Assembly: GCA_013359265.1 (NCBI GenBank)
Contig: JABWCD010000019.1
Location: forward strand, 1 to 64,000
Direction: 5' to 3'
Origin: Candidatus Hydrogenedentota bacterium
Lineage (GTDB): Bacteria; Hydrogenedentota; Hydrogenedentia; Hydrogenedentales; SLHB01
DNA length: 64,000 nt
Both the position numbers and the translations under genes were made by a program. Below, in pieces: positions 34,389 to 42,620 of the stretch (its first letter is position 1; every line of letters begins with the position of its first letter). The notes beneath the pieces are model-generated. The model ran no database searches, was not told where the DNA came from, and was given only the letters and a program-made list of their open reading frames with translations.

Positions 34389-35891
34389 TCATATCGCAAT
34401 ACAGACCGCTTTCGTTTCCGTGTAGTTCTCGAGGACGTCGTGGCCCATTTCGCGGCCCCAGCCGGACTGTTTATACCCGCCAAACGGAAGCGCGGCGTCG
34501 AAGACGTTGTAGCAATTGATCCAGACGGTGCCGGCGCGGAGTTTGGCGGCGGCGCGGTGGGCCTTCGAGATGTCGCGGGTCCAGATGCCGCCGGCGAGGC
34601 CGTAGACCGTGTCGTTGGCGACGGGGGCGATGTCGTCTTCGCTTTTGAACGGCATTGCGGTGACGACGGGGCCGAAGATTTCTTCCTGGACGATTTTCAT
34701 TTTCTGGTTGGTGTTCACGAGCACGGTGGGTTCGACGAAGTAGCCGCCATTGCCCATGCGCTTGCCGCCGCAAACGGCCTTGGCGCCTTCAGCGATGCCG
34801 GAGTCGAGATAGCCGGATACGCGGTTGAGTTGTTCTTCGGACACGAGCGGGCCCATCTGCGTGTCGGGCGAGAAGCCGTCGCCGACCTTGATGCTGCGCG
34901 CGGCGCCCGCGACACCATTGACTACGTCGTCGAAGATGTCGTCCTCGACGTAGAGACGCGAGCCGGCGCAGCAGCATTGGCCGTGGTTGAAGAAGATGGC
35001 ATTGGCCGCGCCCTGGATGGCGAGTTCGACGTCCGAGTCGCTGAATACGATGTTCGGCGATTTGCCGCCGAGTTCCAGCGAGACCTTTTTGAGGTCTTTC
35101 GCGGCGGCTTCGACGATAAGTTTGCCGACCTCGGTCGAGCCGGTGAACGCGATCTTGTCGATGCCCGGATGTTGCGCGAGCGCGGCGCCCGCAGTTTCTC
35201 CGAAGCCGGTTACGATGTTGACGACGCCGTCTGGAAAGCCCGCTTCGCAAATCAGTTTGCCGAGCAGCAGCGCGGAGAGCGGCGTTTGCTCGGCGGGTTT
35301 GAGCACGACGGTGCAGCCCGCGGCGAGCGCGGGGCCGAGTTTCCACGCGGCCATCAGGAGCGGGAAATTCCACGGAATGATTTGGCCGACGACGCCAACC
35401 GGTTCGCGCGCGGTGTATGCAAAGAACTTCGCGCCGGGCGCGTACGGGACGGAGATGGGAATCGTGTTACCCTCGATCTTCGTCGCCCAGCCGGCCATAT
35501 ACCGGAACAGATCAGCCGCGAGCGGGACATCGGCGACGCGCGCGACGGAAAGGGGTTTGCCGTTGTCGAGCGACTCGAGCTGCGCGAATTCTTCGAGGTG
35601 CTGTTCGATGAGGTCGCCGAGTTTCCATATCAGTCTGCCGCGGTCGGACGGCGTCATCGCCGGCCACGGCCCGCTTTCAAACGCGGCGCGCGCAGATTTC
35701 ACGGCGGCGTCGATGTCCTGAACGTCACCCGATGCGACGTGGGCGAGGACTTCGCCTGTGGCAGGATTGAAGACTTCGAAGGTCCGGTCGGAAACAGCGT
35801 CGACCCATTTGCCGTTGATGAGCATCTGTCGCCTTTCGGCAACGAACGATTTGACGGTCGGAAGAATGGTAGGAAGTGTTGCGGTAGCCAT
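34389..35891 (-). CDS. NAD(P)-dependent aldehyde dehydrogenase
   Basis: A 500-residue enzyme of the classical aldehyde dehydrogenase superfamily, oxidising an aldehyde to the acid with NAD(P). Visible marks are IPWNFPLLMAAWK (cofactor), FTGSTEVGK (Rossmann loop), the general base Glu in SLELGGKSPNIV, the catalytic Cys within HGQCCCAGSR, and EEIFGPVVTAM. It resembles the betaine/phenylacetaldehyde/retinal-type group (ALDH1/2). The substrate is not predictable. The ATG has GGGAGA 6 nt upstream. It is a solitary cytoplasmic enzyme. Confidence 0.92.
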   Translation of the reverse strand: MATATLPTILPTVKSFVAERRQMLINGKWVDAVSDRTFEVFNPATGEVLAHVASGDVQDIDAAVKSARAAFESGPWPAMTPSDRGRLIWKLGDLIEQHLEEFAQLESLDNGKPLSVARVADVPLAADLFRYMAGWATKIEGNTIPISVPYAPGAKFFAYTAREPVGVVGQIIPWNFPLLMAAWKLGPALAAGCTVVLKPAEQTPLSALLLGKLICEAGFPDGVVNIVTGFGETAGAALAQHPGIDKIAFTGSTEVGKLIVEAAAKDLKKVSLELGGKSPNIVFSDSDVELAIQGAANAIFFNHGQCCCAGSRLYVEDDIFDDVVNGVAGAARSIKVGDGFSPDTQMGPLVSEEQLNRVSGYLDSGIAEGAKAVCGGKRMGNGGYFVEPTVLVNTNQKMKIVQEEIFGPVVTAMPFKSEDDIAPVANDTVYGLAGGIWTRDISKAHRAAAKLRAGTVWINCYNVFDAALPFGGYKQSGWGREMGHDVLENYTETKAVCIAI

Positions 35892-36137
35892 TGTCTATCT
35901 CCCGGAGCGGCTCGCGCCGCATGAGACTGTGTCCGGCGTTGCGCCAGGACGTTTGCACCAAGACTCCTGAATCCAGTTTAACGCAAGACGGGGCAGAAGT
36001 GAAAGGGAAGGGGAGGGGGAAAACAAGCAGGACTGTCGGAATGGCAGGCGTGAATGCGCACACGTGCAATGATTCGGACCCGCGACAGGGCGGACAAATG
36101 AGGTGCGCCGACCGGGATGGGGCGCTTGCTTGGTTGA

Positions 36138-36368
36138 CTAGCCGGACTTCATCGGCACGACCAATAATCCCGCGCCAACGATGATGGCGGCGATGCCCAC
36201 CCACTGGGGCACGGTGACGGTTTTCTTTTCCTTGACCTGAAACTCTAGCGGCCCAAGCTGCGCCTCGTGTGTCGATTCGGTGTAGCTGAAGGTGTCATAT
36301 ACAAGGCCCAGTATACCCGCGGCGATGAGCAGCACGCCGATGACTTTGATGAGCGTTTTGGGTGTCAT
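36138..36368 (-). CDS. Small two-helix membrane protein
   Basis: A 76-residue protein with two membrane helices (VIGVLLIAAGILGLVYDTF and WVGIAAIIVGAGLLVV) around a 30-residue loop, YTESTHEAQLGPLEFQVKEK. This layout, with a loop that reads as a short beta hairpin before a Pro, recurs in many bacteria as an uncharacterised family sometimes filed near DUF3185. The function is unknown. The flanking gap at 35892-36137 holds nothing recognised. Confidence 0.7.
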   Translation of the reverse strand: MTPKTLIKVIGVLLIAAGILGLVYDTFSYTESTHEAQLGPLEFQVKEKKTVTVPQWVGIAAIIVGAGLLVVPMKSG

Positions 36369-36414
36369 GCCACAGTCCAGTTGTTTCCTGTCGGTAACCT
36401 ACATGCTTTTCCGT

Positions 36415-36867
36415 CTATTCATTCCCGCCATTCGCACGATCAGGCCTATGCATCGGGTCGAACAATTGAACCCCGAAGGCTTGGGCAGCAGCGGCGACCG
36501 ATTTGTCGAGCGTAGCCAGAGGCACGTTTTCTCGCGTTGCCAAGTCGATGTAGGCGGAATCGTAAGCGGAAAACCCAGTCTGTTTCGCTATAGCCAAAGT
36601 ATTGGACATACCATCGGCGGTTTCGGGCGGGACGATCTCGATTGGCAACCTGGCCACGAGGGATAAGAATGCGACAGAGTCCTCCGCCGTCAACCGGGCA
36701 CGCCGTTCACCTACGACTAAGACATTCGCTACTTCGAAATACCAGATCGCAGGTACTCTCGCCTGAGTGTGTTGAAGCGCATCCTGTACCGAGGACGCGT
36801 AGTCATTGAACTCGTCGCTGAAACACCATGCCATCGTGACGGAACAATCGAGAACAAATCCCGTCAC
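36415..36867 (-). CDS. vapC: VapC-type PIN-domain ribonuclease toxin
   Basis: A 150-residue PIN toxin with all expected acidic residues: Asp in FVLDCSV (7), Glu in WYFEVANVL (about 45), Asp in FSAYDSAYIDLA (about 100) and Asp in PLATLDKS. It would cleave RNA with Mg and arrest growth when released from its antitoxin. The GTG start overlaps the antitoxin stop by 4 nt (GTGA), the usual coupled order. Unlike the PIN protein at 32730, the active site is intact here. Confidence 0.9.
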   Translation of the reverse strand: MTGFVLDCSVTMAWCFSDEFNDYASSVQDALQHTQARVPAIWYFEVANVLVVGERRARLTAEDSVAFLSLVARLPIEIVPPETADGMSNTLAIAKQTGFSAYDSAYIDLATRENVPLATLDKSVAAAAQAFGVQLFDPMHRPDRANGGNE

Positions 36868-37112
36868 AGACGCCTTCCTTCCTCGATCATCTCTCGGATA
36901 GTGCTGCCGCCGGTCGTGTGTCGACTGCAGAAAACCCGCAATTCGGCGATGGCAGATGCAATGGCATCGGCACTTTGGATGCTCACGTCAGCTCGAACGA
37001 GTTTTGCCACGGCGGCGCCCTTTTCTTCGATCGTAATCTCTTCTCCGTGAGCAACCCGCTCTAATAGTTCCGGCAAGTTGGATTGGGCCTCAGTCGCGCT
37101 TACAACGATCAC
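36864..37112 (-). CDS. vapB: Phd/VapB-type antitoxin
   Basis: An 82-residue antitoxin of the Phd/YefM fold. The N-terminal strand and helix IVVSATEAQSNLPELLERV and GEEITIEEKGAAVAKLV bind DNA and repress the operon. The C-terminal part (STIREMIEEGRRL) neutralises the toxin. The GTG start has GGAGG 7 nt upstream. It is first in a two-gene operon, 38 bp downstream of ispG on the same strand. Confidence 0.88.
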   Translation of the reverse strand: MIVVSATEAQSNLPELLERVAHGEEITIEEKGAAVAKLVRADVSIQSADAIASAIAELRVFCSRHTTGGSTIREMIEEGRRL

Positions 37113-37150
37113 GGGGCGTCCTCCGGCTACACGTCGTCAGTGCGAGGGGA

Positions 37151-38449
37151 TCATACCACGGTCGCCATCTCGGACTTCGCGTACTTTGCTTCCACATACG
37201 CGTCGATAATCTGCCGAAACTCGACGGCCAATTGGTCGGGCGTACCGGTCAGGGTCTTGAATTTCTGGCCGTCGACGTAGACCGGGCAGCTTGGCGCCTC
37301 GCCGGTACCTGGCAAGGAGATGCCGATGTTCGCGGCCTTGGATTCGCCGGGGCCGTTGACGACGCAGCCCATCACGGCGAGTTTTAGTTCTTCGAAGCCG
37401 TGGTACTTCTGTTTCCACTCCGGCATCTTGTCGCGGACGTAGGCTTGCGTCTGTTCAGCCAGCTCCTGGAAGACCGTGCTGGTCGTGCGGCCGCAGCCTG
37501 GGCACGCCGTGATGCTCGGCGCGAACGAGCGCAGGCCAAGCGATTGGAGGATTTCGCACGCCGCGTATACTTCTTCGCACCGGTCGCCGCCGGGCCGCGG
37601 CGTGAGCGATACGCGAATCGTGTCGCCGATGCCTTCGGATAGCAGCACGCCCAATACCGATGCGGACCACGCAACGCCCTTGATACCCATTCCGGCCTCG
37701 GTAAGGCCGAGATGCAACGGCTGGTCAGTCTTTGACGAAAGGTCGCGGTACACCTCGATGAGGTGCAGTGGCGTCGAGCTCTTGCACGAAATGATGATCT
37801 GGTCTTGCCGCAGGCCGCATTCCAGCGCGAGGTCCGTCGATTGCAGCGCGGAAATGACCATGCACTCGTTGATGATTTCCTCTGAATCAAGGCCGAGATC
37901 GCGGTCGGTGTTCTCTTGCATCTTCCGCATCACGAGTTCTTGATTGAGCGATCCGACGTTTACGCCGATACGGACGGGCTTGTTGTTGTCGACGGCAACT
38001 TTGCAGATGGTTGAGAATTGGATGTCCCGCTTTGAGCCGCGCCCCACGTTGCCAGGGTTGATGCGGTACTTGTCGAGCGCCGCGGCGCAATCGGGGTGGT
38101 CCGTCAGCAGCTTGTGGCCGTTGAAATGGAAGTCGCCGATAATCGGCGCGGTTACGCCCGCGTCGCGCACGCGCCGGCGAATTTCGGGGACGGCCGCGGC
38201 GGCTTCATCGGTGTTGACGGTGATCCGAACCAATTCCGACCCGGCGTTGGCGAGCGCGGTGATCTGATCGGCGGTCGCCTTCGCGTCGGAAGTCTCCGTG
38301 TTTGTCATCGACTGGACAACAACGGGCGCGCCGCCGCCAACCTGTACGTCGCCGACAATGACGGCGCGCGTATGTCGTCTAGGGGCGAGAATCATTTGAC
38401 GGACTCTGACATTGTGCGATGGAAGCGTTACAAAGGCATATCTTGACAC
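37151..38449 (-). CDS. ispG: 4-hydroxy-3-methylbut-2-en-1-yl diphosphate synthase
   Basis: A 432-residue enzyme of the MEP isoprenoid pathway that turns 2-C-methylerythritol cyclodiphosphate into HMBPP using a 4Fe-4S cluster. The N-terminal barrel has VVVQSMTNTETSDAKATADQ, RITVNTDEAA, DFHFNGHKLL and RINPGNVGRGSK. The C-terminal cluster domain has the cysteines of SITACPGCGRTT and VMGCVVNGPGES. It lacks the large central insertion seen in Chlamydia and plants. A start at Met 19 (38395) is also possible, since family members usually begin close to the RxTR-V-VG segment. Confidence 0.95.
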   Translation of the reverse strand: MSRYAFVTLPSHNVRVRQMILAPRRHTRAVIVGDVQVGGGAPVVVQSMTNTETSDAKATADQITALANAGSELVRITVNTDEAAAAVPEIRRRVRDAGVTAPIIGDFHFNGHKLLTDHPDCAAALDKYRINPGNVGRGSKRDIQFSTICKVAVDNNKPVRIGVNVGSLNQELVMRKMQENTDRDLGLDSEEIINECMVISALQSTDLALECGLRQDQIIISCKSSTPLHLIEVYRDLSSKTDQPLHLGLTEAGMGIKGVAWSASVLGVLLSEGIGDTIRVSLTPRPGGDRCEEVYAACEILQSLGLRSFAPSITACPGCGRTTSTVFQELAEQTQAYVRDKMPEWKQKYHGFEELKLAVMGCVVNGPGESKAANIGISLPGTGEAPSCPVYVDGQKFKTLTGTPDQLAVEFRQIIDAYVEAKYAKSEMATVV

Positions 38450-38513
38450 GTCGCCATCATATCAAATTGACATTCATCCGTGCGAAGCGGACTTTACAGA
38501 TAGCGGGCGGCGG

Positions 38514-38774
38514 TCAATCAAAATAAGCCAGAAATGGGCATAGCGCGAAAGCCGCAAACAATCCAAAGAGAGTCACCATGCCTGCGCGCGGCAAGACGTC
38601 TTCAGGATTCTTACGAAATGATGTAGCGACCCCGATCACCGTCGCTGACGCGCTAACAGAGCAGGAAGCAGTCCACATTTGCACCGGACTACAGAACGAT
38701 GCAATTAACAGCACAAGATTTGCCAGCAACATCGACCATACCATGCTCGGCACTTTTCGGTCGGCGGTCAACAT
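38514..38774 (-). CDS. Small membrane protein, unknown
   Basis: From the ATG at 38774, set by AGAGGAG 5 nt upstream, an 86-residue protein. It has two or three hydrophobic segments (VWSMLLANLVLLIASF and TLFGLFAAFALCPFLAYF) and a short loop, FRKNPEDVLPRAG. No family is recognised. The strong binding site and membrane pattern support a real gene. Confidence 0.55.
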   Translation of the reverse strand: MLTADRKVPSMVWSMLLANLVLLIASFCSPVQMWTASCSVSASATVIGVATSFRKNPEDVLPRAGMVTLFGLFAAFALCPFLAYFD

Positions 38775-38814
38775 TTCGGCTCCTCTAGGCATACGTGCTG
38801 GAAGATACTCGACA

Positions 38815-39051
38815 TTAGACCGGTTTGCCAGCAGTTTGAAGTCCCAGCAATTTCGCCTGCATGGACTCCAGCACGTAATCGCGGAAGAATTTGCTAGCCT
38901 CCAGGATTTCGATTCCTATTAGCTCGCCTTTCTCGTTGAGTTCTGCGGTGACGTTCGGGAATAGCTCGATACTTTGCATCTCCGGATCTTCCGACAATAC
39001 AAGGAGCAGAACATCCTCCTTGTCGAAGTATTCCATATGAAATTCACTCAT
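38815..39051 (-). CDS. DUF2283 family protein, probable antitoxin
   Basis: A 78-residue protein matching DUF2283: MEYFDKEDVLLLVLSEDP, then SIELFPNVTAELNEKGELIG and IEILEASKFFRDYV. These small proteins are commonly encoded next to DUF4258/BrnT-like proteins. The ATG at 39051, with GGGAGG 7 nt upstream, overlaps the preceding DUF4258-like gene by 8 nt. The antitoxin role is inferred from the pairing. Confidence 0.8.
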   Translation of the reverse strand: MSEFHMEYFDKEDVLLLVLSEDPEMQSIELFPNVTAELNEKGELIGIEILEASKFFRDYVLESMQAKLLGLQTAGKPV

Positions 39052-39310
39052 GAACGAACCTCCCAAAACGAAGCCGCTCATTTATTTGTTGGCGTGTCGT
39101 TTCGTGGACTGTAACCGGTATCATTTCCTCACCGTGCCGTTCGTAGGCGACGAGCACCAACAAACCGCGGATTCGGCCGATTGCGATTCGACGGCCTGTA
39201 ATTGTGTCCCTATATCGCTCCCCAGAGTATCGCACGACTTCCTCGATTCCAGCAAGCGCGAAACCGCGAAGCTGGGACTTTCGAAGCATGTAGCGGGTCC
39301 AGGTAATCAT
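39044..39310 (-). CDS. DUF4258-like protein, probable toxin partner
   Basis: An 88-residue basic protein with the pattern IEEVVRYSGERYRDTITGRR, then GLLVLVAYERHGEEMIPVTVHET and a closing RLRFGRF. This fits DUF4258, a small RelE/BrnT-like fold often paired with DUF2283. It would act as an mRNA interferase-like toxin if the comparison holds. Order is toxin-first, with an 8-nt overlap into the DUF2283 gene. No ribosome binding site is obvious. Confidence 0.65.
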   Translation of the reverse strand: MITWTRYMLRKSQLRGFALAGIEEVVRYSGERYRDTITGRRIAIGRIRGLLVLVAYERHGEEMIPVTVHETTRQQINERLRFGRFVHE

Positions 39311-39328
39311 CGCGTACGTGCGTTGTGC

Positions 39329-40402
39329 TTATCCTGAGCGCAACCCCTGCATTTTCAGCTTTAGGTCGCGTGGGCTGGTGGAGTTGAAGATGGCGGTTTC
39401 GGCGGAGACGCGGCCGGATTTCCAAAGGTCGAAGAGGGCCTGATCAAAGGTCTGCATGCCGTATTGTTCCTGGCCTTCTTCGATGAGTTTGGTGATTTCC
39501 TTGAAGCTCTTTGCCTGATCGATAAAATCGCGCACGGTTCGGTTGCCGATCAGGATTTCCGCGGCGACGCAACGGCCTTGCCCCTCCTTTAAGGGCAGCA
39601 GGCGTTGAGAAATGACGGCGCGAAGGACGCTCGCGAGTTGCTTGCGAATCTGAAGTTGCTGGTGCGGCTCGAAGAAGTCGAGAATTCGGTTGAGCGTTTC
39701 GATCGCGTCGACGGTGTGCAGCGTCGAGAAGACGAGGTGGCCGGTCTCGGCGGACGCGATAGCGGTGCGCACGGTTTCGGCGTCGCGCATTTCGCCGATG
39801 AGGATTACATCGGGGTCCTGGCGCAGCGCGCCGCGGAGCGCGTTCGCGAACGAGAGCGTGTCGTGGCCAACTTCGCGCTGCGTGATGATGGCGGTCTTGT
39901 CCTGGTGGAGGAATTCGACGGGGTCTTCGACGGTGACAACGTGCACGGGACGCTTCTCGTTGATCTCGTTGATGATTGCGGCGAGGGTCGTGGATTTACC
40001 GCTGCCGGTGACGCCGGTGACGAGCACGAGACCGTTCATATTCAGACAGACTTTGTGCAACACCTGCGGCAGGCCGAGTTCGTCGATGGTCTTGATTTGC
40101 ATGGGAATCAGACGGAGCACGATGCGCGTGTCGCCGTCGTCGCGGCACACGTTCACGCGAAACCGCGCCTTTTCCTCGAACATGTACGAGATGTCGAGTT
40201 CCATTACCTTCTTGTATTTTTCGACGTCGGTGGGCTTGGCGATGTTCACGAGCATGCCCATGATGTCGTCTTCGTTGAGAATGACGCCGGATTGCCGCAC
40301 GAGGTCGCCGTCCACTCGGAACACGGGTGGGTTGCCGGTCTTCAGGTGAATGTCCGATGCCCGATTTTCGATGGCCTGGTGCATCAGCTCGTGGATGTGC
40401 AT
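39329..40402 (-). CDS. pilT: PilT-family twitching motility ATPase (second copy)
   Basis: A 357-residue ATPase with ASDIHLKTGNPPVFRVDG, Walker A GVTGSGKSTT, VVTVEDPVEFLH, Walker B PDVILIGEMRD and AETGHLVFSTLHT. The RLLPLKEGQGRCVAAEI segment is that of canonical PilT. It drives pilus retraction at the inner membrane. It is clearly diverged from the copy at 8153-9241; this one looks closer to standard PilT, the other could be the PilU-like partner. No pilin or PilB/C genes are in the window. The 143-bp gap upstream holds nothing recognised. Confidence 0.94.
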   Translation of the reverse strand: MHIHELMHQAIENRASDIHLKTGNPPVFRVDGDLVRQSGVILNEDDIMGMLVNIAKPTDVEKYKKVMELDISYMFEEKARFRVNVCRDDGDTRIVLRLIPMQIKTIDELGLPQVLHKVCLNMNGLVLVTGVTGSGKSTTLAAIINEINEKRPVHVVTVEDPVEFLHQDKTAIITQREVGHDTLSFANALRGALRQDPDVILIGEMRDAETVRTAIASAETGHLVFSTLHTVDAIETLNRILDFFEPHQQLQIRKQLASVLRAVISQRLLPLKEGQGRCVAAEILIGNRTVRDFIDQAKSFKEITKLIEEGQEQYGMQTFDQALFDLWKSGRVSAETAIFNSTSPRDLKLKMQGLRSG

Positions 40403-40545
40403 GAATCGGTCCCCGCGATTGTAGCTTGGTCAAATCTCCTGTCGTGGGTAATCCTAACGAGTCGCGCGTGTGCGAGCAAGAATGACGAGGCAACGTGGGA
40501 GCGAGGCCGTTGGGAAGTGCGGGCGCAGGACGCGTACCGTACGAT

Positions 40546-41529
40546 TTAGAGAAAGGACAAAACGTCGTCGAAGCGTTCGGCGAAATGTGTGCAGAGGGCC
40601 CGGGTACCGCTTTCGTTGATGTTTCCGCCGGCGACGCCGATGGGAGCGAAGCCCGCGAGACGGATTGAGCATACGCCCGCGCCGCTGTCTTCGATTCCGA
40701 CGACGTGGTGGCGCTGCGCGAAGTCGATGCCGAGTCCGACGCGCGCGGCTTCGGCATAGAGCCAGGGATGCGGCTTGGGAGACAATTCGCCGAGCGTGCC
40801 TACTTCGCCTTTGCGGATGGCGAAGCCGGCAGTGACTATCGCGTCGTAGAATTCCTTGGGGTCACCGAGGTCAAGTGTTTGAAACGCAGAGACGATTTCC
40901 GGCCACGCCTTTTGATACAGACCGGAGGTGACGAGGCCGATCTTGATGTTGCGGGCTTTGAGTTCGAGGAGGAATTCCTTCAGTCCGGGGGTCGGAGTGA
41001 ATGCGCCTTCTTTACCGCGGCCTTCGAGTATGGCTTGCATCTCGCGATCGGTGTGCTCGAAGTAGAACCGGCGCGCGTTTTCCACGGTCAATCCCGGGCA
41101 GTACTTATCGATGCAGTACTGGAGGTGTTCGGAAACACTGTGGCCGGAGACGTGGGGGAGATCGGATTCTTCCAGTTCAAACCGCGGGTTTCCCAGCAAG
41201 CTGGCGATGCTGAGCTGGATAATCCAAACCCAAAACGACTCGCTATGGACGCTTGTGCCGTCGAGGTCCATGAGTACCGCGCGGACGGGCGTATCGATGC
41301 GGACGGGGTAGACGGGGTAGTAGGCGGGGTAGCCGAGCGCGGACTTTACGTACGCGATGGTCCGGTCCGCGAACGCAATGAATTCGACCTTGCGATCGCC
41401 GGTCGCGGCGATCGTTGTGACACCGTCATTTCCAGTGACGAACAATCCGTCGCTGCAGCGCTGTAACGGGACCATGCCGGAATCCGCGGCGCACGGACCG
41501 ATACCGGGTAGCACAATCGGGTTCGACAC
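40546..41529 (-). CDS. HAD-superfamily hydrolase (phosphatase)
   Basis: A 327-residue protein. The HAD domain starts near residue 82: motif I VLMDLDGTSVHSE, motif II in IGLVTSGLYQKAW, a Lys region LSPKPHPWLYAE and motif IV VGIEDSGAGVCSIRLAG. It should dephosphorylate a sugar phosphate or similar small molecule (beta-phosphoglucomutase-like cap, residues about 100-180). An extra 75-residue N-terminal part (VPLQRCSDGLFVTGNDGVTT) is unusual for the family. The start is GTG, 11 nt after the PilZ gene stop, so the two are co-transcribed. Confidence 0.87.
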   Translation of the reverse strand: MSNPIVLPGIGPCAADSGMVPLQRCSDGLFVTGNDGVTTIAATGDRKVEFIAFADRTIAYVKSALGYPAYYPVYPVRIDTPVRAVLMDLDGTSVHSESFWVWIIQLSIASLLGNPRFELEESDLPHVSGHSVSEHLQYCIDKYCPGLTVENARRFYFEHTDREMQAILEGRGKEGAFTPTPGLKEFLLELKARNIKIGLVTSGLYQKAWPEIVSAFQTLDLGDPKEFYDAIVTAGFAIRKGEVGTLGELSPKPHPWLYAEAARVGLGIDFAQRHHVVGIEDSGAGVCSIRLAGFAPIGVAGGNINESGTRALCTHFAERFDDVLSFL

Positions 41530-41540
41530 GTGGAAGCGCT

Positions 41541-42569
41541 TTACGTCGAGACGGCCAGTGCGGAGGTCACTGCGGTCACCAATTCTTGCACCTGTGCCGA
41601 GGACGGCAGGTATTGCGTAACGCCCGCGTGCATTGCCTCGTTCCGGTCGTTTTGTGAACCGCCGAACAAGATTATGGGCAGGTTTTCGAATGCGGGAATT
41701 GCGCGAATCGACTTTACTGCATCGAGTCCGCGAAACGGCATAGGTTCCGCGTGCATTAGAAGGAGTGACGGCGAACTCGCGCGCAACCAGAAGAAGCCGT
41801 CAATCAAGTTGGGAGCGGAGGTCACGTCGTAGCCCTGGGATGCCAGAGCCTGTTTGAGCGGGGCCGCCTGCGCGAGGTCGGGGTAAATCAGCAGAATTCG
41901 ATTCGAAAGCTGTGAGCCAATGCGGAGGTTCGCTGCGGAGGTCGCGACGAAGAAATCGATAGCGTAGCGCACATCATCCGCAATGTCGACGAACTTGCAG
42001 CCGAGCCATGCGCCGCCAGGGAAGGCGCCGACGGCGCAGGTTTCCGCCTTTGCAGCGATCGGAGACGCGTTGCCGGGAAGAACGAACTCGATGGTGACGT
42101 TCGTGTGTTGCGGCAATGGCCGATCAAGCGCGACACGGCAGCCGCCCGCACTCATGTCGTGGATTTCACCTTCCAGTGGGAGTCCGGTCTCAACCTGCAC
42201 TTTGCATGGGATGTGGACGTGGACGCGTTGGTGTTTGCGCACGCGCGTCATTGTTACAGCGTGGGGCCACGCGACCTTCACGTAGCTGAAGTGGCTGCCG
42301 CTGCCGAGGTCGATCATTGTCGCATCGAGGCCGCAGGCATCGCCGTCAGCGAGGAAGCGCAGCTTGCACGGATCGCCTACGCGTGGACCGACACCCAGTC
42401 CGGATTCGTCCGGGATATCGAGCAGCACATAGGAACCACGCTGCCATCCACGGATAATCGCGCGGGCGGACCGTTCGCCGCCGCGCCACGCAGTGATGGA
42501 AAGGACGGCGGGCCGGCCCACTTCGAGGCAGCGTTCTATGTCGTCCAAATCCGGCAAAACTTGTCCCAA
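41541..42569 (-). CDS. PilZ-domain protein with degenerate receiver domain
   Basis: A 342-residue protein in three parts: a YcgR-like N-terminal flap (about 10-110), a PilZ domain with the c-di-GMP signature RKHQR (about 111) and DMSAGG (about 140), and a C-terminal CheY-like domain (from NRILLIYPDLAQAA). In the latter the phosphorylation Asp is absent (LLLMHAEPMPFRG) and the conserved Lys is replaced (QYLPSSAQV), so it is a pseudo-receiver. It probably couples c-di-GMP to a motility or surface output, fitting the neighbouring pilT. A TGA lies immediately before the TTG used as start, so the N-terminus is uncertain. The product sits with HAD and glycerophosphodiesterase genes on the same strand. 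Confidence 0.82.
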   Translation of the reverse strand: MGQVLPDLDDIERCLEVGRPAVLSITAWRGGERSARAIIRGWQRGSYVLLDIPDESGLGVGPRVGDPCKLRFLADGDACGLDATMIDLGSGSHFSYVKVAWPHAVTMTRVRKHQRVHVHIPCKVQVETGLPLEGEIHDMSAGGCRVALDRPLPQHTNVTIEFVLPGNASPIAAKAETCAVGAFPGGAWLGCKFVDIADDVRYAIDFFVATSAANLRIGSQLSNRILLIYPDLAQAAPLKQALASQGYDVTSAPNLIDGFFWLRASSPSLLLMHAEPMPFRGLDAVKSIRAIPAFENLPIILFGGSQNDRNEAMHAGVTQYLPSSAQVQELVTAVTSALAVST

Positions 42570-42620
42570 TCATCGTGCGAACGTAAACCCATCGGTGTGA
42601 CGACGGGACACCTCGTTCGA

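Noticed and set aside
34281-35924. 547-codon plus-strand frame opposite the aldehyde dehydrogenase
   Set aside because: The minus strand encodes a textbook aldehyde dehydrogenase with all catalytic residues; the opposite frame has no domain and skewed composition.
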